DNA from: Spongospora subterranea f. sp. subterranea | Taxonomy: Eukaryota > Endomyxa: Phytomyxea > Phytomyxea > Plasmodiophorida | Direction: 5' to 3' | Length of the DNA stretch: 64,000 bases | NCBI GenBank assembly: GCA_049724395.1 | Contig: JAUGWO010000166.1 | Location: 94,212-158,211, forward strand | Part shown: positions 13,567 to 27,983 of the stretch, in pieces | Position numbering within the stretch: the first letter of the stretch is position 1 | Layout: each line of letters starts with the position of its first letter | The notes under the pieces: generated by a model | The model's input: only the letters and a program-made list of their open reading frames with translations | What the model was told of the DNA's origin: nothing | Database searches by the model: none | Made by a program: the position numbers and the translations under genes

Positions 13567-15080
13567 ATGGTTCAGTCATCAGAAGATGAGTTTGGTTTCG
13601 GGGAAGAGTCAGATCCGTTGCAGATTCCTGAACCAACGACGTCGGTGGGCAAAAGTCAGGGTCTAGCGCCCTGTGTTCCGATGCTGCAGCTATTGTGTGT
13701 GGTCGGTTCGTTGTGGTTTGGGGGGTTGCTGGTTTACTGGCTGCTGTCCAACCACCCTGGCCCATCTATCCTGGTCCTTGTGTCTTTGGATGGGTTTCGC
13801 CATGATTATCTTCATCACCTATCCGGTAACTCGTCTTTGCTTGAAATAGCTCAGACCGGCGTTCACATTGAGAGACTGAAGCCCTGTTTTCCATCGTTGA
13901 CGTTTCCGAATCATTATTCAATAGCAACTGGCACCTATCCAGAAACGCATGGCATCATTGGGAATTATTTCTTCGATCATCACGACAAATCATGGTTTTC
14001 GCCGAAAAATAGTACCCAAACGAAGTGGTGGGGCGCAGAACCAGTGTGGGTCACTGCTGAAAAACAAGGGCGCCGTACATTTGTGACGTCGTGGCCTGGC
14101 TCAGCTGCTGAGATTCAGAACACGCGACCAAGCAAATATTTCGATTACGATCCTGCCGCTACCATAATGGAACGAATCGACGTAGCATCCGGTTGGATCC
14201 GATCAGAGAAGCCGCCGTCACTAATCATGGTCTACATCGACGAGCCCGATCGTTCAGGACACAGGTAATCATAACTTGGGGAAACTCGTTGTACGTTCAT
14301 CGTTGACCGGTGTGTGTTTAGATTTGGTCCCGATTCACCACAAACTGTTGAGGCTATTCACCAAGTCGATTCTGCAATAGGGACGCTCATGAATGCATTC
14401 CCTGCTGATAATTCCAATATCGACATCATGGTTGTCAGGTAACGGCCATTGTTTGTGATGAAGGAACCCATTTCGAGCCATATCGTTTCCCTCAGTGATC
14501 ATGGGATGACTCTTGTCGGAGAGGAAGGCACGGTCATTGACCTGGACCCTTTTCTGAACTTTCCTGACCCGACTGTACTAAGAGCTATCTGCTCTCCAGT
14601 ATTCGAGTTCTTTCCTGATCCAGATTTACTTCCTAGTCTTGTTGAACAGCTGAGACTTGCACAATCTGCAAATCCGAAAATGGTTGTGTACACCAAGGAC
14701 GAGGTACATCTTGCATGATGAATGCTTCCGATTACGTTTTGGACTTATATCCGCTTCAGATACCGTCTCGGTTTCACTATTCGAACAACAATCGCATCGC
14801 TCCTGTGATTGCAATTGCCAGTCTAGGATATGTATTTTCCAGTAAAAAATTAGGCTGTGAATTCCGAGGGCAGCCATTCGGCGATCACGGATACGATAAT
14901 GATGAACCGCAGATGTCGGGGTTTATGGTTGCTTTGGGCCCATCGTTCAAACGGGGCGTCCACATTCCTTTATCGATCAATACGGAAATCTACGATATTG
15001 TATGCCATGTTTTAGGGGTCACACCTGCTCCCAACAATGGAACAAACCTGTTTACCCGTATTCTATCTAAATTTACATGA
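13567..15080 (+). CDS. ENPP: Ectonucleotide pyrophosphatase/phosphodiesterase (ENPP type)
   Basis: A zinc-dependent type I phosphodiesterase of the alkaline-phosphatase superfamily. Exons are 13567-14264, 14322-14438, 14496-14703 and 14760-15080, with introns of 57, 57 and 56 bp. About 38 residues precede one membrane segment (LCVVGSLWFGGLLVYWLL), which suggests a type II protein with its catalytic domain outside the cell or in the lumen. Motifs in order: VSLDGFRHDYL (first metal Asp), PSLTFPNHYSIATGTYPE (nucleophile Thr), YIDEPDRSGHRFGPDS, SDHGM and GDHGYDN. The usual Asp/His metal ligands are all present. The protein stops soon after the catalytic core, with no nuclease-like domain and no C-terminal anchor, as in short ENPP members. 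N-terminal anchoring with a short core is a mix of ENPP1/3-like topology and ENPP4-7-like length. Substrate is unknown. Confidence 0.93.
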
Positions 15081-15296
15081 TTTGCCAGCCCTGTGGTACC
15101 TACCACTGTACAAAGCTGTACATACGGTAGTTATGCGCGCACTTGTCCAGGCCATGCGGCGGAGTTCGCAAAAAGTACGGGTGCCGTACTGCAGTTGATG
15201 AGACTTGTTGCCAGAGCTTCGGGGTTTCCTTCTACTGTGATTTTGCCCCGGGGATCGTATTTTCCAACACCAGCGTGTTTTCCAACACCAGCGAAA

Positions 15297-16559
15297 ATGT
15301 CTTTGGCGGCCATAGCTAGTGCTTTTAGGCATGTATCAACTGGCCAACTCAGATGCCAGTTTGGCACCTTGAGTATGCGTTATTTTACGTCTGTGGCTAC
15401 TGCCGAATTGGGGACTTCCGATGCGGTTTCGTCTGGCTTCGATTCCTCTGATTTCCGATTATCTCGTAATCTAGAGCGTTCTGAGTTGAGTGGGCAGATT
15501 AGCTAATTTTTTTTCAGCTGATCGCGCTCAGATGTTATCAAAGTTCTGGAAGTTGAGACAGAATGCTTTGAACCCCGAGCTGTGCCTTAATCAGTCTAGG
15601 CTAATCGCTGAGTTGGCGACTTGTTCCTTGAGTAATTCCCGTTCACTAATCGCTATTGTTTTAGATTCAACTCACTTCAGAAGGTATACGGCTATTGTCC
15701 TGTTGACTTCCATTTGAAGCTGCAGTACTTCTGTGGCAAAGGTAGCCATGAAAACGTCTTGGAAACCCTCAAGGATATAAAGTTTGTTGATTTGCATGTT
15801 CTGCTTATATTCATTGCTGAAAACATTGCAGAAAAGCCGGTATTGCCTGTGATGTGTCCACGTTCAACATGGTGCTGCATAGCCTCGCGGAAGATCCAAA
15901 ATATGAGTCATCTTGTCGGTCCATTTTATCTCAGATGATCAGCTTCGGTGATATCCTTATTAATGTCATATCAATTTTCACTCAACATTCGTTAAACCAG
16001 GTGTTAGTCCCGATGGGTCATCTTTCACTGCAGCGTTCAAAGCTCATATCAATGCTAAGAATGCGTCTGGAATCATCACGTTGTTAGGAAGTATGCTTCA
16101 AAGAGGGTTTTTCCCTCCCACCGAGCAGACGAATGCTGCTTTGAGCTTGTTCTGCGACGAACAATTGCTTGATGAGGTTTGAAACTCGACGTTTGAGTCG
16201 TTGGAGAATTGATGGAGTGCAATATACACATAGACGCAATGGCTTCTTCAAGTCCTGATGCATAGCCCGTTTTCAACCGTCAATCCAGACGTCGCTTGCC
16301 GCATCGTGCAATGCTTCGGTGCGCAGGCGCCTTCCGAGACAATTCTGAAACATATGTCCAACCTTCGGTGAGCTTATTATTCGTCTCTTATAGATCTATC
16401 AAATAAGTCGGAACTTTTTGTAGAATCGAGCCAACTGAGGAATTGCTTGATAACTTGCTCCAAATTTTCGCCGAAAATGATGAAAACACTCGGGTAACGT
16501 CGAACACGTGGATGCGATTGAGATTTCTAGCTCAACGTACTGACGGCTTAGATGATTAA
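15297..16559 (+). CDS. PPR-like mitochondrial protein
   Basis: Predicted exons are 15297-15465, 15518-15611, 15665-15782, 15833-15947, 16001-16176, 16234-16367 and 16424-16559. Introns of 52, 53, 50, 53, 57 and 56 bp all keep phase. The N-terminus (MSLAAIASAFRHVSTGQLR, then RYFTSVAT) is basic, hydroxylated and free of acids at first, like a mitochondrial presequence. The body is helical and carries pentatricopeptide-like units such as CDVSTFNMVLHSLAED and GVSPDGSSFTAAFKAHI. These are about 35 residues apart, with the V-x-P/T-D/F-N look of PPR motifs. About 320 residues in all. Family knowledge points to mitochondrial RNA binding, but I cannot name the orthologue. An AATAAA at 16799-16804 fits its 3' end. 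Confidence 0.72.
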
Positions 16560-16798
16560 TATGATCAAATCTTCCGGAACGCCACCCTGTACCGTTATCG
16601 ATTCTACTTCGAAAGCTCCGGCGCTTCCTAAGGCGTTGATGGACATTCACTCAGCACGCGGAGCAGCAAGAGCTCGAAGTTCTCGCTCGCCTGCGCGGCG
16701 CGACAATTTTCGTCAGACTCGCCATCGCCATTATTAATCCTATCCTGCCTCATATATCCATTTCTAAAATGCATTGGTGTTTGTGTTATATTGAAAAC

Positions 16799-16804
16799 AA
16801 TAAA
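16799..16804 (+). terminator. Poly(A) signal AATAAA for the PPR-like gene
   Basis: A canonical hexamer about 240 bp after the stop at 16559 and 52 bp before the stop codon of the convergent WDR83 gene (16856). Cleavage would fall in or just before the WDR83 3' UTR. Confidence 0.5.
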
Positions 16805-16855
16805 TAACTAAGATATTGAAGCAATGAACTCAGTCATTTCGCAATTCATTCCGAT

Positions 16856-17918
16856 TTACGAGCGCCAAATCTTGATTGCCCCGTCATTCCCCGCTGAAAT
16901 TAGCTGATTCTGAGTAGGATGAGCAGCTAATCGGATCACTACGCCTTTATGTCCCGGCAGTTTTTTTAACAATTCCCCGCTGACTAGATCCCAACACCGG
17001 ATTATGCCATCTTCAGCGCCGCTCAGAACAACGGCATCATCTTGAGCAAAACAAGAATCTATTTGAAATTTGTCGTTGACAAACTCTTTGCTCTTATATT
17101 CGTTCAACAGATCACTGTTTGAGCGATCGAATAGCCGAATTGTACTGTTCAGCAGGGACACCAGAACGCAATTGCCATCGGCGCTAACCCTCAAACACGT
17201 AATGGCCTCTCCCATGTGGTCAGTTGTTAAGCGTCCTGCCCTCATATCGTAAACTCTGATGCATCCATCTACGCTGCTGGTTAATATTTCGGTGTCGGTT
17301 GAAACAACCCGCGTGACACTACATGATGAATTAGATGATGATTGTCGATCAGAATACCCTAATCTAGAATACCGCAATCTACCTGTCTTTAGCATCCGCT
17401 AATGAAATAATCGGGTCTCGGCTTTGAGAGCGCATATCCCAAGCACAAACTGTCCGGTCATAAGAGGCTGATAATAAAACACTATCGTCGGCGTTAAACG
17501 CCACAGCATTCACTAGCTGTTCATGCCGGGCGAACCTCCTGATCACGCGAGACGTGGCAATCTCGGTGACAAACACAGTTCGATCACCACCGCACGACGC
17601 CATTCGGGAGTTATCGTGGGAGCATGCGATATCCCTGACTTCATAGCCATGCGCCCCGCTATACTCTTTGATCAACGTCCCTTTCTCCGTGTTCCACAAC
17701 CGGATGATCTTATCCCTCCCACCGCTGATGGCGTAATTCCCGTCCGAATTATAGGTCAGGGCTAGAACGGCGCCATCATGGGCAGGAATACTCAAGAACT
17801 CACGCGCGGGTAACGAAGTTGCCATATTGCCCTCCGTGATATCATTGTGCCTGACACCTACCACAGTGCCGACAAAAAACTGCGTCTGTGAGGTCAACGC
17901 TCGCTCTAGAGAGATCAT
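16856..17918 (-). CDS. WDR83: WDR83/MORG1 WD-repeat scaffold
   Basis: Seven-bladed WD40 protein that matches WDR83 along its length. Two exons, 17918-17393 and 17318-16856, join across a 74-bp intron with codon AGT split (DAKD-SVTRVV). Landmarks: SGGRDKIIRLWN, YSGAHGYEVRDIACS (the conserved GHGYEV blade), SASYDRTVCAWDMRS, SSVDGCIRVYDMR, SGAEDGIIRCWDLVSG and a final AGNDGAIKIW. In other animals WDR83 scaffolds ERK-pathway components and associates with spliceosomes. Two in-frame starts are possible: MISLERAL at 17918 or MATSLPAREF about 30 codons later. The second resembles the usual short N-terminus more. It converges with the PPR gene and is divergent from the LOTUS gene, whose start is only 70 bp away. 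Confidence 0.92.
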
Positions 17919-17987
17919 GACTCAACTAGTTGGTCTGCGACATTTTGATTTCAGTGTTTAATATAGGGCGTTCTTTATTGATTAATC

Positions 17988-18577
17988 ATGTTGGCGACAA
18001 GCGATGATGTGGGAACTGCTGTGGCTGGGTTTCGCTCCGTATCATCTGACCTGCTGTTAGGACTATGAGGAAGACATGCTGCATCGCAAACCGCCGAAAC
18101 CGCAGGGTCACGTCATTCCGCAACTGAACGTTCTGTCAAGAGAACTTCAACAGTTACTAGATCAAGAGCCAGGCAAAGTAATTAACCTATGCGACTTGAG
18201 AGCAAAATATAACTACGCTTACAATCGGGAATTAGGTTTCAAGCTTGTCATGTTATCGTCATTACTGTGCTAATATATTTTATTTTCAGATAAATTGGGG
18301 TACTCTAAGCTTGTTGACTGCATTGCTGCACTTCCTGGTCCAGTACGTATGGATAAGCTAGGCCCGCATGGGGCGTGCTTACGCCTTACTGGAAGCTGCT
18401 CGAAAATATGCAGTTTTTTCCAAAAGCCCAAGTCGTGTACGTGATTGCGCCTTAGCGTTGTTGCATTGATTGACGCTGTTAGAAGGTTATTACGGTGATT
18501 CTTGTCGTGGTGGAGTTCACGAATGTGAAAAATGCGGATCCCCTGAGCACGGCGCCTCACAATGTCTTTGCCGCTGA
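17988..18577 (+). CDS. Small LOTUS (OST-HTH) domain protein with a C-terminal zinc knuckle
   Basis: Exon 1 (17988-18008) encodes only MLATSDD. Exon 2 (18061-18235) and the start of exon 3 (from 18290) encode a LOTUS/OST-HTH domain: SRELQQLLDQEPGKVINLC, then LRAKYNYAYNRELDKLG, then KLVDCIAALPGPV. Introns are 52 and 54 bp. Beyond 18343 the path is uncertain. One phase-consistent path ends in CEKCGSPEHGASQC, a CCHC knuckle (C-x2-C-x4-H-x4-C), with stop at 18575-18577. LOTUS domains bind RNA, especially G-rich or structured RNA, and Vasa-type helicases, and occur in MARF1, TDRD5/7 and Oskar. The whole protein would be only about 130 residues. I trust the LOTUS part well and the knuckle moderately. 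Confidence 0.65.
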
Positions 18578-18639
18578 AAATCCATAAATATTTTCTTGGA
18601 ATGTAACAAAAACGTGCTTGTTCGTCGACAACCGATGAA

Positions 18640-19095
18640 ATGCGTCGTTTTCGTCGGCCAGATTTTTTAAAAGCGGACTGTATTACGACAGTTTTGTTGT
18701 TGGCACTGTTGGTGTTTGTTTTTAAGCTGCTGAAATCTTACGCACTCACATTATTTGTGTCTCTTTTTTTTTGCCGGATGGTCATCCTCTGTTACACAAA
18801 TCGTAGCCAATCAATGATTCTGCTCTCATGTATCAACATGAACAGCAACTCTAAATACACTTTATTTTCTCTTTCAGCAACCTTTCCGTCGTTTCTGCAG
18901 GGAGCCTTTTTAGTGTGTACACAACAACGTGAGTGCTTGACGTCGGGTGAGAGTGTACCATGGGTTCACGGTGCCGCGCACCTTTTTGCGAGCACGGTTT
19001 CCGTCCCTGAAGAGCAACCCGGAATCTGTTGGAAAGCCACAAGGGGAGTCCTTCGTCAGTCACGCCGTTCTAGTTTCATTACACCAATTGGATTC
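18640..19095 (+). CDS. Possible small membrane-protein exon(s) upstream of MCM2
   Basis: An open frame starts MRRFRRPDFLKADC and continues with a strongly hydrophobic helix (TTVLLLALLVFVFKLL), like a signal anchor. It runs in frame into MCM2. The sequence after about 18760 holds a strong acceptor (pyrimidine tract ending near 18878) and a gtgagt donor near 18929, so several short exons are likely. I could not close a model. It may be a small type II membrane protein of its own or an upstream exon. It is unlikely that MCM2 truly carries this membrane segment. Confidence 0.28.
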
Positions 19096-22794
<3,699 letters not shown>

Positions 22795-23055
22795 ACTGCT
22801 TATTCAATTGTATTTCTGCAATGGCAAAAGGTGTTCACAATGCCTAATGTTAGAGCGTCTCGATAGCGTCGTGGGATAGGAACTGTGATGGTTGTGCGAG
22901 CTCCAATTCGTAAATTGTAGCTTATAAATTTAGGCAATAGCATGCAGACTATTCAGCACAGCGGTCGCACCGTCTGGTTGTTTTTGATCGAAATATCGAC
23001 CGTTTATTGTGCCATATTCTATGAACATGTTTCAATTGGGAGCTCTTGACGGCAA

Positions 23056-24198
23056 TCACCCTAGAGTTGAGGGGTTAGAGACAGTATTTAAACCATATGA
23101 CGATATTACCCATTCCGCCCATGAACCATCGTATAGCGATAAGCGGGATAACGGTATTCCTGATAGATGCAATCCGGCCATCAAAACAGCCGCTGTTATT
23201 CCACTGCCACAGGTCAGAATGATCGGAACGGAATTGTCGTCAACGTTGACACCAGCTTTACGAAATCTACCAGCACTGATCGCTCAGTAGCAAGTAATAA
23301 AGAACATGAACTGCTCACGTTTGCAGTATATAATCCTTGTTTGCGAATTTGGCAATACCTTGATCCTGAATTATTATCGACGTCCATGGCACATTCAATG
23401 AAAATGGTATGTGGCCGCAGCGTAAGCCTGGCCGCGGCTCTTGTTGACTTCCTCTGAACCTAGCACTCGATCTGGCGTCTACAACCTGCGCCGTTTTCGT
23501 CGATAGGTTCTCTTTCATGTCCTCAAGAGAACGAACCAAATCGGGTCGAAAAACGCATACCCAATCGTTTTTTGAAGGCTTAGGTTTAGGAGCCGGACCC
23601 GACTCAACGGGAAGACCTGAGATGACGGTTAGAAGCAGGATTTGAAACGCAGTCCATACTAGACAGACGATGCGACTTCCACGATGCTAGTCCGCCATCA
23701 AGGATAGAAACGTTTTGAATGCTAAAGGCAGTTAAAACGAACCATCCACGAGAACTGGACTGCATGCCGGCATTGTCATAAACGAAAACGTGGTGATCTG
23801 GGCTCAGCCCGGCCTGGTTAAGGAAGGTTCCCATTTGATTAGCTGTTGGGAGCATGTGAGGTAGTGGATTCTTGACATCTTTGACACTTTCGAAATCAAG
23901 AAAAGTAGACCTATTAAGATATGGGATACATTGCGGTGTTAGTGATCAACAAAGAATAGTTTTGGTTATCACCCTTTAATTCGTTCTTTCCTGAATTCGG
24001 CCAGAGCATCACGGTTGGAACCGGGCATGTGCCATGATGCGTCAAGGAACGATACAGATCCAGAGCACTGATTGGGTTGAACCAACGTTGGTATGACAGA
24101 TAAGAAACGCCTTGCGCCAGACATTGAGTATAAGCCTGGTGGCGCCACTTAAGGTTGCGTGGAGCCTTAAATACTATGGTCCATACAGCTGATCGCAC
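23056..24198 (-). CDS. MPST: 3-mercaptopyruvate / thiosulfate sulfurtransferase
   Basis: Two-rhodanese-domain enzyme that moves sulfur from mercaptopyruvate to thiols or proteins. The inactive first domain shows FLDASWHMPGSNRDALAEF, then HVFVYDNAGM and VSILDGGLASW. The second shows AQVVDARSSARFRG, GHIPFSLNVPW and the active loop LTCGSGITAAVLMAG, whose Cys is the catalytic residue; CGSGxT favours MPST over other rhodaneses. It ends LSLYDGSWAEW plus a short tail at 23056. At least three introns are needed. The acceptors near 23593 and 23288 keep phase. The N-terminus (MRSAVWTIVFKAPRNLKWRH) is basic and could be a mitochondrial presequence, but this start and a 42-bp first intron are the least certain parts. 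Length is normal for the family. Confidence 0.88.
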
Positions 24199-24620
24199 CT
24201 TTCATGATATGCCCCAGATAGGTTGTGGAGTCCCTCATGGTTAATTATTAACCCCATGATTTCCAGACACAAAGAACCGCCATGTTCTATTGGCCCCAAG
24301 AGGCAAAGTTGTCCGTGATTTTGTTTCATACGGTCTGACTTGTATTAGCTCCTTGTTAGCCATACAAGCGCACATGCATTGTTCTAAGCACTCGCGTTAT
24401 TTCATCAAGCCATAATCAGGGCCGATTGAAAACTATACGGACCCTGACATCACCAAAAATATTTTGAACGAATGGCTCGTTTTTTCAACAATTGCAAGTG
24501 CCATGTTGTTAAGACATGCTCCTTTGGCAAAGTTCGCTGTCGAATGAGAAGCAATAGAAATCACTTGAAAAAATGGCCACCCTGACCAGCAAAAGTAATT
24601 TTACACATAAATAAATTTGA

Positions 24621-25937
24621 TCAATCATCGTCGTCACTGAATTCATCTTCTGAATGAACCGTGTTACCAGCACAATACGTCTCGCACTGATCATAAAGCT
24701 CTTCGGCCACTAACATTATTTCACTATGGCGAAATGTTGTTTGAAGGGTGAGAATTCCTACCCCTTTTGGGAAGTCTCGTCGGAAAAATCCAGTTCCAGC
24801 CTATTGGTTCACCGAATACTTCGGTCAATAACGTCATGCGAGTCGCATGGCTTGAATTCCTGATTCCCTACATCAAATGTTCCAGTAAAGTGAATCAAGA
24901 AATAAAAAGGTTCCATAAAATACCTGAAGCTTATCGATATATGGCGTATTTTCGAATATTGCCGAGAGTTGATCCCATAGCATGACGGCGACGAAACAGC
25001 CAAACAAAACCGCTTCGAATAAATTGAGGAAAACTAAAATAATGATGTTCGGCGATACATCTGAACACTTCAGAACCAGATTTACATCTCAGTTGAATCG
25101 AACATATGAACTTCTGACCTTATCTGAATCGATAGCGCATCTGTAAATCCCAGCTCCGATAATGGAACCGGAGTACAAACATAGAACACCAGTCCAGCAA
25201 AGAAATTGTATAAAATATTTTTGATTAAGGGCAGCAACACAGTTATTAATCCAGGGACTAAAATGAAGAGCAATCAGCATGACAACAATGGACGCAAGCG
25301 TTTTGAGCAACTGACCAGTGATGATCCATTCTAGCGATGCACCGGGTGCATATGCTGCAATGGTGCGCACCTTTAGGCTTCACCGTTTTGCATTTCCGGC
25401 ACACAGGCGGCAACGATACCTTTCATTGTCTTCAATGATAAAGCGAAGGAGCAAAACCGGTCGTCACCTTTTTCGCTTGAAGAATTGTCGCTGATGTCCT
25501 GACTCCGTCAAATATTTGTGCTTGTGGCATAGTTTGGGGAATATAGTGTCGTGGGACAAACCCTGGGTCAGCAAACTGGGCCCGAAAATGCGACATCAAT
25601 GCTAAGTAATATGAGTTGGGCGTTGAAAAGTAATATCAGGGGCTTTTCATAGCATGCATACCGAATATAGAACACGCTGTGTACAAAAGAGAATGAATGT
25701 AATCTAGGCCCGATGAACTTAAAATTATCAAATAAACCTATTAAAAGCAACGTGAATAAGAGAGATAAATCTTTGGTTGGAGTTGATAAATACAGTGACA
25801 TATTGAGAATATACAATAAGTATGATGGTTAATGATGAGCAGAACGCCCCAAACGGATCCAGGGAGGACATCCATATCGTGAATTCCGAGAACGCATAGC
25901 GTAATGATCGATGCCAGCCATTGGCTGGCCCCTGCAT
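24621..25937 (-). CDS. ZDHHC: DHHC-type protein S-palmitoyltransferase
   Basis: Membrane enzyme that attaches palmitate to Cys of proteins. The cysteine-rich domain reads CRKCKTVKPKGAHHCSICTR, and the next residues are CIARMDHH. The Cys of DHHC is completed across an intron, then PWINNCVAALNQKYF. So the catalytic DHHC and the zinc ligands are intact. Earlier segments carry two hydrophobic helices (FCSSLTIILIVYSQYVTVF near 25845, then a second) and the DPG-like motif FRAQFADPGFVPRHY. After the core comes another membrane pair, then an acidic tail ending HSEDEFSDDDD at 24621. The sequence around the core is nearest to the ZDHHC3/7 (GODZ) type, which work in the Golgi. The start at 25937 (MQGPANGWHRS) is a guess. 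It is tandem with MPST on the same strand. Confidence 0.86.
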
Positions 25938-26408
25938 CCTGTCGGATGCCAGCCAGTGAACGGCTTGTACCGTCGATGAGGTTATCTGGTCTGATTAGAC
26001 ACGCTCATGAGGCGGCAAGCGTGGCAGATGATGGTTCCGGTCAAGGCGGCTCAATCTGTCCTCCCGGCGAGCTGTTGTTGCGATATTGCAGACGGTGTGA
26101 AAATGACGACGATCCAAATTGCAACAGAGAGAGAGGGGTGTGGGGGTGGGGTACAGTAACTCAATCATCCCCACTTCCCATGTTTTAGCGGCGTGGCCTC
26201 CCCGTCATCGACTGTGGAGCTGCACCAGCCTTGTTGGCGAACAGACAGCAACAGCAACAACAGGTTTATGTCACGTCCTGTCTGGACAGCTGTAACAAAT
26301 CTATTGTAATGACATTGTTGATGTTCTGCTATGTTCGTTGGTTTCAAACATCACTTGTTCATGTGCGTCCGCCTTTAACTAGCACTTTCTTATCGCAATG
26401 GCGAAACT
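25938..26408. other. Intergenic, divergent side of the DHHC gene
   Basis: About 470 bp between the DHHC start (-) and a small gene (+). It holds GAGAGG/GTGGGG-rich sequence near 26125-26155 and a CAG/CAA run near 26245-26262. I see no gene. A near-perfect short palindrome (ccagcca-t-tggctgg) and its direct repeat lie at about 25915-25955, at the likely 5' end of the DHHC gene. Confidence 0.4.
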
Positions 26409-26881
26409 ATGAGAAGTGCAAATTACGATCGTAGCGTCAGAGAAAATGACATCAGCTTTTTCTTGGCTCACCCTTACACGCGCTTTATGGGTATGTGAAA
26501 TACACGACCACTCAAATTATCCATGCGACATTCCAAGAGTTCCTCGGCACGTGCTCCAACGGTCTGCGAGTAGCCTGGATGGCGTCCAGGGCGATAATTT
26601 TCGATTGAATTGTTAGAGCCAGCGTTGTTACAGGTATTGTGATCTAGACATCAGCTATGTTTTTCATCGTTCTCTTATCCAGTTTGAATACCTTACGTAA
26701 GGTTCGTTGCACCTATTGATTATCTCAATAGAAGTTCGATTCTTCAAACAGAATTTGCCTATGCAAGATGCAGATTTCTCAGGGTACGGCATCGTAGCGC
26801 TAATAAATTTCAGATTGGTCTGATGATGAACGTTCTTTGCTGAACAAACGCCCGCATTACGTCTACTCGTACAATAAATAG
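26409..26881 (+). CDS. Unrecognised small protein, about 90 residues
   Basis: I do not recognise this protein. A phase-consistent model uses exons 26409-26490, 26538-26569, 26617-26633, 26683-26696, one from about 26732, and a last exon ending in the stop at 26879-26881. Introns are about 30-49 bp, and two exons (17 and 14 nt) are microexons, so the middle is uncertain. The first exon encodes MRSANYDRSVRENDISFF followed by LAHPYTRF. The last reads DWSDDERSLLNKRPHYVYS. Soluble, charged, with no membrane segment. AATAAA is formed by its last two sense codons. Its stop directly abuts the stop of the gene on the other strand. An alternative is that exon 2 reads on to an earlier stop. Confidence 0.5.
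26873..26878 (+). terminator. Poly(A) signal inside the last two codons
   Basis: AATAAA (codons AAT AAA) lies immediately before TAG at 26879-26881. If used, cleavage would occur 10-25 nt further on, inside the coding end of the antisense gene. Confidence 0.45.
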
Positions 26882-27983
26882 TTAATTTAACTTATATTTT
26901 TGGCGAAAAAGTTCAGTTAGATCTTTTCGTCTATCATATTGATGAACAATAGCATATGGAACAGGTTCCGGCTGTGTTTTTGCAGAAAAAACCACGTTGT
27001 TTCGTATCGGCGCGTCAGAAACAGACATGGCTTGAATATGAGCAATCTTCCCATCTTCAATGCGAATGATGTGTAAATTCGGTATCTTCTGTGTCCATAC
27101 AATGACATTATGCACACCCTGATCGACTCCATTTCGTTCGCATTGTGCACGGCCGATCAGTGCTGCTGACATCCGATTCATATAATCCAATATAGCTCCC
27201 GCTCGGCCCAAAGTGACGCCTGAGCAGGATATAGTTTTCATTGATACAGCACGTAAAATGTCATCGCCAAAGCAATCTTGAACCCAACCACGGTTCCAAT
27301 CGCACTGTGGAAAACGTTTAGTGTCGAAATTTGCATTTGACGAAAAGACTTACTGATATTATGGGTCCTCCAGCCTCTAAAGATACCCAAAGGCCATCCT
27401 CATCAGGCGAGATAATTTCAAATGGATCGCTTTGAAACACTGTGTCCCGCACATCAACCAGCAATACGCGACTCATGGGATTTAATTTCGCCGCAGAGAC
27501 GAAGTTTCGCAATAAAACCCATCTGTAATTTGATGGATGAAACTTCCGGATTTGGGTAGGAAACATTGTGTCGAAATTGACCAATACGGTTTCTACGTCG
27601 TGTTCGTTTAGAAACCGCTTATGCTCCTCTGGTGCCGCAATTCCCATGAAAAGTACCAACCGGGCGTCATTGGTCGCTTCTCGAAACGATTTGACAAATA
27701 CAACAAGATCTTGCAAACTGATTCCTGACGCCATTCCTAAACATATATCTTGTTGCGAACTATCGGGGTTCACCAGAACTTCGGTTTCGATTAACTCTGG
27801 TGAAGGTCCAACACCAGCATGCCAAAGTAACGATAGTGCTAGAATTTGAAGAGTAAACGACACTACGATGATAGCCAGCGTAATGGTCGTCGTCATCCTT
27901 GGTTTGCATGCTGTCTGCCAGGCCGATTGGTCATCTGATGTTCTCATTAAAGCCATGAGCACAAGTAAACGATGTACATACAC
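26882..27983 (-). CDS. Type II Golgi-like nucleotide-sugar transferase-like protein
   Basis: Two exons joined across an intron at about 27304-27352 (donor GTAAGT; TTTCCACAG acceptor), giving the junction GGPIISDCDWNRGW. One membrane helix (TLAIIVVSFTLQILALSLLW) follows a short basic N-terminus, which suggests a type II Golgi protein. The luminal part has a Rossmann-like start (SLQDLVVFVKSFREATNDA), a strand-plus-acid motif VLLVDVRDTVFQSDPFE that resembles the DxD sites of GT-A glycosyltransferases, and CSGVTLGRAGAILDYM, then GVDQGVHNVIVW, both typical of sugar-nucleotide transferase folds. I cannot assign a CAZy family or substrate. The start may be MYVHRLL at 27983 or a later Met (MRTSDDQS or MTTTITL). 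Its stop at 26882-26884 abuts the neighbouring gene's stop. Confidence 0.7.
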
